Assembly: GCF_028550435.1 (NCBI RefSeq)
Contig: NZ_JAQQKV010000002.1
Location: forward strand, 620,001-684,000
Direction: 5' to 3'
Source of the DNA: Asticcacaulis machinosus
GTDB taxonomy: Bacteria; Pseudomonadota; Alphaproteobacteria; Caulobacterales; Caulobacteraceae
DNA length: 64,000 nt
In this document: positions 33,521-42,218 of the stretch, piece after piece
Layout: the number at the start of each line of letters is the position of its first letter
Numbering within the stretch: position 1 is the first letter of the stretch
Position numbers and translations under genes: made by a program
The notes under the pieces: model-generated
What the model saw: only the letters and a program-made list of their open reading frames with translations
What the model was told of the DNA's origin: nothing
Database searches by the model: none

Positions 33521-34801
33521 ATGACCTCCTTTCAAATGCCCAATCCTGCTATTGCCGTAAAGCTGAAATGTCCGCAGCAAACCCTGAGCGGCCAGATCGC
33601 CCTGCCGGGATCGAAGTCGATCACCAACCGGGTTCTGTTGATCGCGGCTCTGGCAAGCGGCAAAAGTCACATCAGCGGCGCGCTCAAAAGCGATGACACG
33701 ACCTATATGGCGCGCGCCTTGCGCCAGCTTGGCGTGACCGTTGAGGATGCGGGCGAGACCGATTTCGTGATCGACAGCTCAGGCACGCTTACGCCCTCAT
33801 CTGAGCCGTTGTTTCTGGGCAATGCCGGCACGGCCGTGCGCTTTCTGACAGCCGCCGCAGCCAATATCACCGGCACGACCGTCCTCACCGGCGATGAACA
33901 TATGCAGAAACGCCCGATCGCGCCGCTGGTTCAGGCGCTGAATGAGGCCGGTGTGACCGCCACGGCACCTACCGGTTGCCCGCCGGTGACCGTCACCAGC
34001 AATGGCGGCTTTGCCAATCGCACTATTGAGGTCGATGCCAGTTTGTCGAGCCAGTATGTCTCGGCCCTGATGATGGCGGGGGTCAAAGGTGATGCGCCGT
34101 TCAGCCTTAAGGTCAAGGACGGCGATATCGGCGCGCGCGGCTATATCGACATTACGCTTGAGTGCATGAAGGCGTTCGGTGCCGAGATTGAGCAGACAGG
34201 TCCGTTAAGCTGGGACATCGCCAACCGCCCCTATGCGGCCCGCAACTACTGGGTCGAACCGGACGCCAGTGCCGCGACCTATATCTGGGGCATCAATGCC
34301 CTGCTCGGCACTCAGATTGATATCGGCATCGCCCCCAAAGATATGATGCAGCCGGACGCTAAGGCCTATGACTTTATTGCGCAGTTCCCGAACCTGCCCG
34401 CGGTCATCGACGGCAGCCAGATGCAGGACGCCATTCCGACCATCGCTGTGCTGGCGGCCTTTAATAATCATCCGGTGCGTTTTGTCGGCATCGCCAACCT
34501 GCGCGTCAAGGAATGTGACCGCATCAATGCGGTCGCTACCGAACTGAACCGTATCAAGCCCGGTCTGGCTGAGGAAATCGGTGATGATCTGCTGATTACG
34601 CCCGACCGAAGTCTGATCGGCAAGACGGTTGAGGCTGACATTCACACCTATCATGACCACCGCATCGCTATGGCCTTTGCCCAGGCGGCCCTCGTGATTG
34701 ATGGCTTACGCATCCTCGACCCCGCCTGCACCGCCAAGACCTATCCCGGCTACTGGCGCGACCTGAATAGCGTCGGTGTAGAAATGGTGTTTGATAACTA
34801 A
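33521..34801 (+). CDS. aroA: EPSP synthase (3-phosphoshikimate 1-carboxyvinyltransferase)
   Basis: Start at ATG 33521; GTG 33488 is in frame but less likely. About 426 residues. It condenses shikimate-3-phosphate with PEP, the sixth shikimate step. Active-site segments: GSKSITNR (Lys, Ser, Arg), NAGTAVRFLTAA, EHMQKRPIAP, SSQYVSALMM, MQDAIPTIAVLAAF (Asp), RVKECDRINAVATEL and YHDHRIAMAFA. All catalytic residues appear intact. Where class I enzymes have Pro101 (NAGTAMRPL), this enzyme has Phe. The family order aroA-cmk-rpsA is interrupted by an AT-rich gene. Confidence 0.95.
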   Translation: MTSFQMPNPAIAVKLKCPQQTLSGQIALPGSKSITNRVLLIAALASGKSHISGALKSDDTTYMARALRQLGVTVEDAGETDFVIDSSGTLTPSSEPLFLGNAGTAVRFLTAAAANITGTTVLTGDEHMQKRPIAPLVQALNEAGVTATAPTGCPPVTVTSNGGFANRTIEVDASLSSQYVSALMMAGVKGDAPFSLKVKDGDIGARGYIDITLECMKAFGAEIEQTGPLSWDIANRPYAARNYWVEPDASAATYIWGINALLGTQIDIGIAPKDMMQPDAKAYDFIAQFPNLPAVIDGSQMQDAIPTIAVLAAFNNHPVRFVGIANLRVKECDRINAVATELNRIKPGLAEEIGDDLLITPDRSLIGKTVEADIHTYHDHRIAMAFAQAALVIDGLRILDPACTAKTYPGYWRDLNSVGVEMVFDN

Positions 34802-34834
34802 ATTTCGAGAACTGCTTATAATTGGGGCTTTAAG

Positions 34835-35650
34835 ATGAAATTATTTTCGTACGTTTTTTTACTTGTCATTCTATTAGTACCACAAACTTCTTATGCTCAA
34901 TTCAAAATAAAGCCCCCTAAATCCGGTACCGGTGTTGTCGTGATAGAGCTTATTCAGCCCGAAAAAATGACTATTGAAGAGATCAAAAAAGGTTTGGCTA
35001 ATGAGCCGTATAGTTCAAACCCTAAAAAACTTCAGGAAAAAGCACTGAAGGAATGGAAGAAAATTAATCAACCAGATTATGGATTATTAATTGCGTATCT
35101 CGACGTACCTACAAAATCGTATGAAGTCGTAGATAAAGTTTGGGGTGCTGCATATGGGCGGGGAGCAGGTTTAATCAGTAGTCTGCCTTTGTACCGGGAT
35201 GATATATCAGGTAGACAATGGTATATTGGCGAAGTTCCTGCGGGCGACGCACTCGTGTATGGTTTAAACGTGCAAATGGCATGGCAGGTCAGATTTGATA
35301 ATGGTGCCGCTCATTTTGTAGTCCCAGACGGCGGTTTTATTTACATTGGAGCAATTGATGGGGCATTAAATCGTCAGCGCGTTTTTTCAGCCTCTGAAGG
35401 AGGCGTTCTACCAGAATCTCTAAAATTATATGATCGCTCGGTCGCTATCTGCAGTCAAAAAATAGAGGGCTACAGTGACCCGTCACACGAAACCTCATCA
35501 AGGATAGCTGCTCAAAACTATATCAGACGCATGTTGGATGCAGATATTAATGTGCAGCCTGCTGTTATCGACATAGTGCCGTTTAAAGCCAAAATAAGTA
35601 ATGGGTGGACGAATGATGCCACTCACGAATGCTTAAAAAGCACGGAATAA
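34835..35650 (+). CDS. AT-rich hypothetical exported protein, likely acquired
   Basis: 271 residues with signal peptide, cleavage likely after QTSYAQ. The mature protein has a weakly DUF2846/carboxypeptidase-regulatory-like centre (WYIGEVPAGDALVYGLNVQM, then AAHFVVPDGGFIYIGAIDG) and a Lys-rich region near the start (EEIKKGLANEP, KKLQEKALKEWKK). Codon use differs strikingly from neighbours: AAA, TAT, ATT and TTA are frequent, while the flanking genes are GC-rich. It lies between aroA and cmk, genes that are usually adjacent. So recent acquisition is likely. No transposase or repeat is visible at its borders. Confidence 0.8.
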   Translation: MKLFSYVFLLVILLVPQTSYAQFKIKPPKSGTGVVVIELIQPEKMTIEEIKKGLANEPYSSNPKKLQEKALKEWKKINQPDYGLLIAYLDVPTKSYEVVDKVWGAAYGRGAGLISSLPLYRDDISGRQWYIGEVPAGDALVYGLNVQMAWQVRFDNGAAHFVVPDGGFIYIGAIDGALNRQRVFSASEGGVLPESLKLYDRSVAICSQKIEGYSDPSHETSSRIAAQNYIRRMLDADINVQPAVIDIVPFKAKISNGWTNDATHECLKSTE

Positions 35651-35741
35651 TCAGAGAATTTATTGGCAACAACCATACTCTCGTTTCAATATTTATTTGA
35701 TCCGAATTGCTTACTTTACATTTCGCGTTGGATTTCAGTAC

Positions 35742-36380
35742 ATGCCCCCCCTCCTGATCGCATTTGATGGTCCGGCCGCGTCCGGCAAAGGCACACTGGC
35801 CTCAGTTATTGCCGCCGACTATGGCCTGCCGTTTCTCGATACCGGCCTGCTGTACCGGGCGGTCGGCCATGTGGCGCGCGAACGCGATATCGACCTTGAA
35901 GACGCCCAGGCTCTGGGTGAGGCCGCCAGATTCATCCATCCGACCCTGCTGGAAGACGATGCCTTGCGTGGCCGCGAAGCCGGTGAGTGGGCCAGCCGTG
36001 TCGCCGCCATCCCCGAAGTGCGCGCTGCCCTAAAGCAGTTCCAGATCGACTTTGCCCATCAGGCGTCCGGCGCGGTACTTGATGGCCGCGATATCGGCAC
36101 GGTCATCGCCCCGGATGCGCAGGTTAAGCTGTTTGTGACCGCAGACCCTGAGACCCGCGCCAGACGCCGCTTCCTGCAACTGGTCAAGGTCAATTCGGCC
36201 CTGACATTTGAGGATGTCTTAAGTGATATCCGCATCCGCGATGAGCGCGATTCATCACGATCCAGTGCGCCGCTGGAGATGGCCCGCGATGCGGTCTTGC
36301 TTGATACGACTAATTTAGATATAGAAGCCGCCATCGAAGCTGCGCGATCCATCGTGAAGGCCCGCCGTGGGGACGTCTGA
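35742..36380 (+). CDS. cmk: Cytidylate kinase
   Basis: Start at ATG 35742 (MPPLLIAFDGPAASGKGTLA); an upstream TTG extends the frame by 15 codons but without support. 212 residues. The P-loop GPAASGKGT begins at residue 10, DTGLLYRAVG follows (NMP site), then VLDGRDIGTVIAPDAQVKLF and the lid RDERDSSRSSAPL. It phosphorylates CMP/dCMP for nucleic acid synthesis. The product gene rpsA follows after 231 bases, the common proteobacterial order. Confidence 0.96.
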   Translation: MPPLLIAFDGPAASGKGTLASVIAADYGLPFLDTGLLYRAVGHVARERDIDLEDAQALGEAARFIHPTLLEDDALRGREAGEWASRVAAIPEVRAALKQFQIDFAHQASGAVLDGRDIGTVIAPDAQVKLFVTADPETRARRRFLQLVKVNSALTFEDVLSDIRIRDERDSSRSSAPLEMARDAVLLDTTNLDIEAAIEAARSIVKARRGDV

Positions 36381-36611
36381 CGTCACCAAATTTATCCGGC
36401 GTAGCACTTATAAGGATCACTCTTGGTCGCTTACAGGGTCGTATGACCTGCGGTTTCTCATTTGGCGTCCTTAAACCCGGACTCTGAATCTCCTTAAAAT
36501 TTACACACGAAAGCCGCCCCCTTTGGGTCAGGCCCTGTGCCGGATATCCTTATGTCCCGACGCATTGCCGTAAACGCCCCTGAGACATGCGCCAACCAAA
36601 AGCAAGTTTAT

Positions 36612-38303
36612 ATGAGCGATTACAATCCCTCGCGCGACGATTTCGCCGCCCTTCTTGATGAGAGCCTTCACGGCCGTGAGATGCTCGAAGGCCAGGTCGT
36701 CCACGGTCTCGTCGTCGGCGTCGAAAAAGACTTCGTTATCGTCGATGTCGGTCTGAAGACCGAAGGCCGTATTCCGCTGAAGGAATTCGGCACCGAAGCC
36801 GCGGCTGCGTTGAAGGCCGGCGACAATGTCGAAGTTTATCTGGAACGCGTTGAAAACGCCATGGGCGAAGCGGTCATCAGCCGCGAGAAGGCCCGCCGCG
36901 AAGAAGCCTGGACCCGCCTTGAAGTTATCTTCAACAAGGGTGAGCCTGTTATGGGTACGATCGTGGGTCGTGTCAAAGGCGGCTTTACGGTTGATATGGA
37001 CGGCGCTTCGGGCTTCCTGCCAGGCAGCCAAGTCGATATCCGCCCTGTGCGCGACGTGGCTCCGCTTATGGGCAAGGAACAGCCTTTCGCTATTCTGAAA
37101 ATGGACCGTCCGCGCGGCAACATCGTTGTATCGCGTCGTGCCATCCTCGAAGAAGCCCGCGCTGAACAGCGCACTGAGCTGGTCGGTCAGTTGGCCGAAG
37201 GCGAAATCCGTGACGGCGTCGTCAAGAACATCACCGATTACGGTGCGTTCGTTGACCTCGGCGGCATTGACGGCCTGCTGCACGTCACCGACATGTCGTG
37301 GAAGCGCGTTTCGCATCCGTCGCAGGTTCTGGCCGTTGGCGATCAGGTTCGCGTTCAGATCATCAAGATCAACCCGGACACCCAGCGCATCAGCCTCGGC
37401 ATGAAGCAACTGCAATCCGATCCGTGGGAAAATGTTGACGTTAAGTACCCTGTCAACGGCAAGTTCTCCGGTCGCATCACCAACATCACCGATTACGGCG
37501 CCTTCGTTGAGCTGGAGTCGGGCGTTGAAGGTCTGGTGCACGTTTCGGAAATGTCGTGGACCAAGAAGAACGTCCATCCGGGCAAGATCGTATCGACTTC
37601 GCAGGAAGTTGACGTGGTCGTTCTCGAAGTTGACGCCTCCAAACGCCGCGTATCTCTGGGCCTGAAGCAGGCTCAGGAAAACCCGTGGGAAGCCTTTGTC
37701 TCGGCCCACCCGATCGGTTCGACCATCGAAGGTGAAGTCAAGAACGCGACCGAATTTGGTCTGTTTGTCGGCTTTGAAAACGACATCGACGGCATGGTTC
37801 ACTTGTCGGATCTCGACTGGAACGTGGCCGGCGAAGAAGCCATCGCCAAGTACAAGAAGGGCGATGTCGTCAAGACCAAGGTTCTGGACGTCGATGTCGA
37901 CAAGGAACGCATCAGCCTGGGCATCAAGCAACTGGCTGAAGATCCGATGACCGGCGACACCTACCGTAAGGGCCAGACCGTGACGGTTACCGTCACCGAA
38001 GTCACGACCGGTGGTATCGAAGTCAAGTTCGGTGATGACAATGCCCCGATGACCGCCTTCGTGCGTAAGTCGGATCTGTCGCGCGACCGTAACGAGCAAC
38101 GCGTTGAACGCTTTGCTGTCGGCGATCGTATCGATGCTCAGGTCACCAACATCGATAAGGCAGCCCGTAAGGTCTCCGTTTCGATCAAGGCGCTTGAAAT
38201 GGCTGACGAAAAGCAGGCTATCGAGCAGTACGGTTCTCAGGACTCGGGCGCTTCGCTCGGTGACATCCTGGGTGCAGCTCTGCGCGGCGCCACCAAGGAG
38301 TAA
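36612..38303 (+). CDS. rpsA: 30S ribosomal protein S1
   Basis: Start at ATG 36612 (MSDYNPSRDDFAALLDESL), the standard opening of the alphaproteobacterial protein; a GTG frame begins 25 codons earlier. 563 residues, consisting of six S1 RNA-binding repeats. Repeated signatures: ITDYGAFVDLGGIDGLLHVTD-, ITDYGAFVELESGVEGLVHVSE- and RISLGMKQL/RRVSLGLKQ. S1 helps 30S subunits bind mRNA and is essential. A very long antisense open frame (36528-38099) is a codon-bias shadow. Two hairpins follow the gene, the second a clear terminator. Confidence 0.97.
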   Translation: MSDYNPSRDDFAALLDESLHGREMLEGQVVHGLVVGVEKDFVIVDVGLKTEGRIPLKEFGTEAAAALKAGDNVEVYLERVENAMGEAVISREKARREEAWTRLEVIFNKGEPVMGTIVGRVKGGFTVDMDGASGFLPGSQVDIRPVRDVAPLMGKEQPFAILKMDRPRGNIVVSRRAILEEARAEQRTELVGQLAEGEIRDGVVKNITDYGAFVDLGGIDGLLHVTDMSWKRVSHPSQVLAVGDQVRVQIIKINPDTQRISLGMKQLQSDPWENVDVKYPVNGKFSGRITNITDYGAFVELESGVEGLVHVSEMSWTKKNVHPGKIVSTSQEVDVVVLEVDASKRRVSLGLKQAQENPWEAFVSAHPIGSTIEGEVKNATEFGLFVGFENDIDGMVHLSDLDWNVAGEEAIAKYKKGDVVKTKVLDVDVDKERISLGIKQLAEDPMTGDTYRKGQTVTVTVTEVTTGGIEVKFGDDNAPMTAFVRKSDLSRDRNEQRVERFAVGDRIDAQVTNIDKAARKVSVSIKALEMADEKQAIEQYGSQDSGASLGDILGAALRGATKE

Positions 38304-38316
38304 TCCTTAATATAGG

Positions 38317-38415
38317 GCCATCGGGGCGACTTTAGGTGCCCTGATGGCGTTATCCAATTAAGCTCCCGCATCCTATAGGGTTTTCGAACCCGATACCGGA
38401 TGCGGGAGCTTTTTT
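38317..38415 (+). terminator. Tandem hairpins ending rpsA
   Basis: The first hairpin has eleven-base arms (38317-38327 and 38338-38348, one G:U pair) and no T-run, so it may act as an RNA stability element. The second has arms GCTCCCGCATCC (38362-38373) and GGATGCGGGAGC (38398-38409), a nested small stem GGGTT/AACCC in its loop, and six T after it. The second is a strong rho-independent terminator. Confidence 0.9.
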
Positions 38416-38480
38416 ATGGTTTCTATATTTTTTACCAAGGTATAATCGCTTAAACCTTAAACCAGTTGCATTTGTTAGCG

Positions 38481-38497
38481 GTAACATAAGCGTTAAC
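38481..38497. promoter_or_regulatory. CtrA-like box upstream of ihfB
   Basis: GTAAC-N7-TTAAC differs by one base from the CtrA consensus TTAA-N7-TTAAC of Caulobacterales. It lies about 105 bases upstream of the ihfB ATG in the only long intergenic stretch of this region. Such half-conserved matches occur by chance at appreciable frequency. Confidence 0.3.
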
Positions 38498-38602
38498 ACT
38501 AAATAACCCCTTGAACTGCCTTTAATTTTAAATCATGCTCATGACTTCAAGGTTACATTGTCTGGTTTAACCCATTATCTGCTTTATCTCTTGGGGGAGT
38601 AA

Positions 38603-38899
38603 ATGCTGAAGTCCGAACTCATTGAGCGTTTGGCGTCTGAGTATCCGCATATGACTCAAAAAGATGTCGAGCGGGTCGTGAATCTGATCCTGGACTCGAT
38701 GATCTCGACCCTCGAAGGTGGTGGCCGCGTCGAACTGCGTGGCTTTGGCGCCCTGTCAGTGCGCTCACGCCCTGCGCGCGTTGGTCGTAACCCCCGCACC
38801 GGCGAATCCGTCAATGTTCCCGCCAAGCACGTGCCCTTTTTCAAGAGTGGCAAAGAACTGCGTGAGCGCCTGAACCTCAGCGGCGACGACAACGAATAA
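38603..38899 (+). CDS. ihfB: Integration host factor beta subunit
   Basis: 98 residues of the HU/IHF fold. GGGGGAG precedes the [23 protein letters not shown] at the start, [20 protein letters not shown] in the beta arm and [20 protein letters not shown] at the tip match IHF-beta. With IHF-alpha (not in the window) it bends DNA at promoters and origins. The location after rpsA is the conserved one. Confidence 0.95.
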   Translation: MLKSELIERLASEYPHMTQKDVERVVNLILDSMISTLEGGGRVELRGFGALSVRSRPARVGRNPRTGESVNVPAKHVPFFKSGKELRERLNLSGDDNE

Positions 38900-38974
38900 T
38901 TTGTAGCTGCCAACATCTGGCGAACTGCCGAAGCTGAAACGTCCGAAGAATTATTAACCATAAGGATGCCGGTT

Positions 38975-39364
38975 GTGAGCATTATCTCCGAATTCAAAAC
39001 CTTTCTTATGCGCGGCAATGTCATCGACCTTGCAGTCGGTGTGGTCATTGGCGGCGCATTCGGCAAGATCGTGACGGCTCTGGTCGACAATATCATCATG
39101 CCACCGATCGGACTTCTGACCGGCGGTGTAGATTTTTCCCAACTTAAGTGGGTTCTGAAACCGGCCGTTGGTGATGTGGCCGAAGTCGCCATTTCCTACG
39201 GCCTGTTTATCAACACCCTGATCCAGTTTGTCATTATTGGTGCCGCCATCTTTATGGTGGTGAAGGCGATCAATCGCCTGATGCCGCCCCCACCCGCAGC
39301 GCCGGCTGGCCCGACTGAGGCGGAGTTACTGGCCGATATTCTAGCCGAACTGAAAAAGAAGTAA
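38975..39364 (+). CDS. mscL: Large-conductance mechanosensitive channel
   Basis: I favour GTG 38975 (then [20 protein letters not shown]) because ATAAGGA lies nine bases upstream; an ATG at 38966 is too close to it. About 129 residues. Two membrane helices are seen: [20 protein letters not shown] and a second near residue 75-100, with a charged C-terminal helix ([14 protein letters not shown]). It opens under membrane tension and releases solutes during hypo-osmotic shock. A terminator follows at 39388-39418. Confidence 0.96.
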   Translation: MSIISEFKTFLMRGNVIDLAVGVVIGGAFGKIVTALVDNIIMPPIGLLTGGVDFSQLKWVLKPAVGDVAEVAISYGLFINTLIQFVIIGAAIFMVVKAINRLMPPPPAAPAGPTEAELLADILAELKKK

Positions 39365-39387
39365 GTACCGGCCATCTTTGCAAATTT

Positions 39388-39418
39388 AAAAGCCCGCGCC
39401 GTCATTGCGCGGGCTTTT
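39388..39418 (+). terminator. Rho-independent terminator after mscL
   Basis: Perfect twelve-base arms AAAAGCCCGCGC and GCGCGGGCTTTT around a seven-base loop, with flanking A and T tracts. It separates mscL from gshB. Confidence 0.92.
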
Positions 39419-39457
39419 GATTGGCCTATATAAAAAGCTTAAACTAAGAGGTTTGCC

Positions 39458-40414
39458 ATGAGTTTGCGCGTCGCCATCCAGATGGATCCGATTGAAAATA
39501 TCAATATCGCGTCCGACACCACCTTTCTGCTGATGATGGCCGCACAGAACCGAGGACACAGCCTGTGGGTTTATGATCCCGCCCACCTCTCGCTCGAAAA
39601 CGGTAAGGTCTATGCCCGTGCCCGCAAAGTGACCCTTCGTCCGGTTAAGGGTGATCATGTCACAGCCGGTGATTATGAAACCCTGAACCTGCACACCGAC
39701 ATTGATGTCGTGCTGATGCGCCAGGACCCGCCATTTGATATCGCCTACATCACCGCCACCTACCTGCTGGATCGCATCCATCCGCAAACCCTGGTGGTCA
39801 ATAATCCGACCGCCGTGCGCGATTGCCCGGAAAAGCTGTTTGCTACGGCCTTTGATGGCCTTCAGCCCCCGACCCTGATCAGCGCCGACCCGGTCGCCCT
39901 CAACGCCTTTCACGAAAAGCACGGCGATGTGATCCTGAAACCCCTGCATGGCGCCGCCGGCTCCGGAATCATTAAGCTTGCCGCTGGTGACCGCAATCTC
40001 GACGCCCTGATTGAGTTGCACGCCTCGATCAGTCGTGAGCCACTGGTCTTACAAAAATTCATCCCCGCCGTAAGCCTTGGCGATAAGCGCATCATCCTCG
40101 TCGATGGTGAAGTTGTGGGTGCGATCAACCGAGTCCCCCCAAAAGATGCCGTACGCTCCAACCTACGCGTCGGTGGCGTGGCCGAGCCCGTTCAATTAAC
40201 AAAACGTGATCTGGACATCTGCGCTGCGGTAGGGCCGGTACTCAAAGAAAAAGGTCTTATGTTTGTGGGTCTTGATGTCATCGGCGATTACCTAACCGAA
40301 ATCAACGTCACCTCACCCACCGGTGCGGTGCAACTTAAGGCGTTTGAGGGGGTTGATGCCGGTGATATTTTGTGGGATCGCATAGAGCATAAACGCCTCC
40401 TCAGCAGACCCTAA
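39458..40414 (+). CDS. gshB: Glutathione synthetase
   Basis: 318 residues. AAGAGG precedes the ATG. It adds glycine to gamma-glutamylcysteine. ATP-grasp features: [20 protein letters not shown] at the start, [35 protein letters not shown] (ATP-binding Lys and Gly-rich loop), [30 protein letters not shown] and [19 protein letters not shown]. Glutathione would also support arsC. Present alone between mscL and comM. Confidence 0.96.
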   Translation: MSLRVAIQMDPIENINIASDTTFLLMMAAQNRGHSLWVYDPAHLSLENGKVYARARKVTLRPVKGDHVTAGDYETLNLHTDIDVVLMRQDPPFDIAYITATYLLDRIHPQTLVVNNPTAVRDCPEKLFATAFDGLQPPTLISADPVALNAFHEKHGDVILKPLHGAAGSGIIKLAAGDRNLDALIELHASISREPLVLQKFIPAVSLGDKRIILVDGEVVGAINRVPPKDAVRSNLRVGGVAEPVQLTKRDLDICAAVGPVLKEKGLMFVGLDVIGDYLTEINVTSPTGAVQLKAFEGVDAGDILWDRIEHKRLLSRP

Positions 40415-40584
40415 ATCGCTATCCGTAAGCCCTCACGGACACGCCTTAAACGGCGCATGGGCTTTATTGCGCGTTTGTTCATTTTTTGTTCTTGATTTGT
40501 CTTTGAGAATATGTTGTGCTGTGGATAAGTTCTGCATTTGATTCCACATTCTCCGCATAATTATTCCGTAAAAGGCATTTCTGC

Positions 40585-42165
40585 ATGCGTGTCACGACCA
40601 TTGCGTTCGAGGGCGCCGAGGCCCGTCGCGTCGAGGCTGAAATCCAACTCACGTCGGGTCAGGTCGCGTTTTCGATCGTCGGCCTGGGCGACAAGGCCGT
40701 GGCCGAAAGCCGGGAGCGGGTGCGCGGCGCTTTTGCAGGCCTAGGCCTCGGCTGGCCGGGTAAGCGTATCGTTGTCAATCTGGCCCCCGCCGACCTACCC
40801 AAGGAAGGCTCACACTTTGACCTGCCGATTGCCCTGGCCCTGATGTCCGTCATGGGCATTATCCCGCAAGACGCGCTCGATAACTATGTCTGTGTCGGCG
40901 AACTTAAACTCGATGGTTCCATCGGTGCGATCACCGGCGCCCTGCCCGCCGCTATGGCCGCCTCAAGCTTTGGCATGGGGCTGATCTGCCCCGAAGACAA
41001 TGGTCGCGAAGCCGCATGGGCAGGGGATGTACCCATTCTGGCGCCACGGTCTCTGATTGCCCTGATCAATCATTTCAAAGGCCACAGCCTGTTATCGCGT
41101 CCTGAACCGGGCGATGTGGTGCAGCCTTCAAAACCGATGGATCTCAATGAGGTCAAGGGTCAGGAACTAGCCAAGCGCGCGCTCGAAATCGCCGCGGCGG
41201 GCGGCCATAATCTGTTGTTTGTCGGCCCACCCGGCTCAGGCAAATCTATGTTGGCCCAACGCCTGCCCGGCATATTGCCGCCCCTGACCTCACGCGAATT
41301 GCTGGAAACCTCGCAAATCTGGTCAATGGCGGGCCTGTTGAACAAAGGCGAACTGACCCGCGACCGGCCGTTTCGCGCCCCCCATCACTCGGCGTCTATG
41401 GCGGCCCTTACCGGCGGGGGAATGCGCGCCAAACCCGGCGAAGTGTCCTTAGCCCATAACGGCGTGCTGTTTTTAGATGAACTGCCGGAATTTTCACCGC
41501 AGGCGCTGGATTCCCTGCGTCAACCCCTTGAGACATCTGAGATTATCGTGGCTCGCGCCAACAACCACATTCGTTATCCAGCACGGGTGCAACTGGTCGC
41601 CGCCATGAATCCGTGCCGATGCGGTTACGGTGGCGTTGGGAAGGGCGCGTGTGGCAAGGCCCCAAAATGCCTGCGCGATTATCAGGGCCGGGTGTCCGGT
41701 CCGCTTATGGATCGTATAGACCTCCAGATTGACGTACCGCCGGTCACGGCCGCCGACATGGCCCTGCCTCCACCGGCAGAAGGCTCAAAAGAGGTCGCCG
41801 CCCGCGTGGTGGTCGCGCGCGAAACTCAAATCAGACGCGCGGAGCAGCTTGGGCTGTCATCCGACAACACACTTAATGCCACGGCTTACGGCGCGGGTCT
41901 TGATGCCATTAGCCCGCTGGATAACACCGCCCGCGATCTACTCACCCAAGCCGCACAGCAATCAGGCCTGTCCGCCCGCGGCTGGACGCGGTGTGTGCGA
42001 CTGGCGCGAACCATTGCGGATCTGGAAAGCACTATATCTGGTATCACCACACCGATCCTACGGCGCCATATGGCCGAAGCCCTCATTTATCGCCGCACCG
42101 TGCAAACCGAGGGCCGGCAAGCCACAGCACTGCCAAAAACGGCGGATTTTTTGGCGGGACATTAA
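40585..42165 (+). CDS. comM: YifB/ComM family Mg-chelatase-like AAA+ ATPase
   Basis: 526 residues. AAAGG precedes the ATG. The N-terminal Lon-like domain (to about residue 180) is followed by an AAA+ core: Walker A FVGPPGSGKSMLAQRLPG (about 213), HHSASMAALTGGG, Walker B VLFLDELPEFSPQALDSL, and the C-terminal CRCGYGGVGKGACGKAPKC zinc-like Cys cluster with YQGRVSGPLMDRIDLQIDVP. ComM proteins are hexameric helicases promoting branch migration during natural transformation. Whether this organism is competent is not shown here. Confidence 0.95.
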   Translation: MRVTTIAFEGAEARRVEAEIQLTSGQVAFSIVGLGDKAVAESRERVRGAFAGLGLGWPGKRIVVNLAPADLPKEGSHFDLPIALALMSVMGIIPQDALDNYVCVGELKLDGSIGAITGALPAAMAASSFGMGLICPEDNGREAAWAGDVPILAPRSLIALINHFKGHSLLSRPEPGDVVQPSKPMDLNEVKGQELAKRALEIAAAGGHNLLFVGPPGSGKSMLAQRLPGILPPLTSRELLETSQIWSMAGLLNKGELTRDRPFRAPHHSASMAALTGGGMRAKPGEVSLAHNGVLFLDELPEFSPQALDSLRQPLETSEIIVARANNHIRYPARVQLVAAMNPCRCGYGGVGKGACGKAPKCLRDYQGRVSGPLMDRIDLQIDVPPVTAADMALPPPAEGSKEVAARVVVARETQIRRAEQLGLSSDNTLNATAYGAGLDAISPLDNTARDLLTQAAQQSGLSARGWTRCVRLARTIADLESTISGITTPILRRHMAEALIYRRTVQTEGRQATALPKTADFLAGH

Positions 42166-42218
42166 CTTTTTACGTCTAAGATCAGGGCCGGGTTAGAATT
42201 ATCTGTACGGGAGAGTCT

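Noticed and set aside
36528-38099. 523-codon antisense open frame across rpsA
   Set aside because: It mirrors the strong codon bias of rpsA; the translated product has no recognisable domain and S1 is certain on the other strand.
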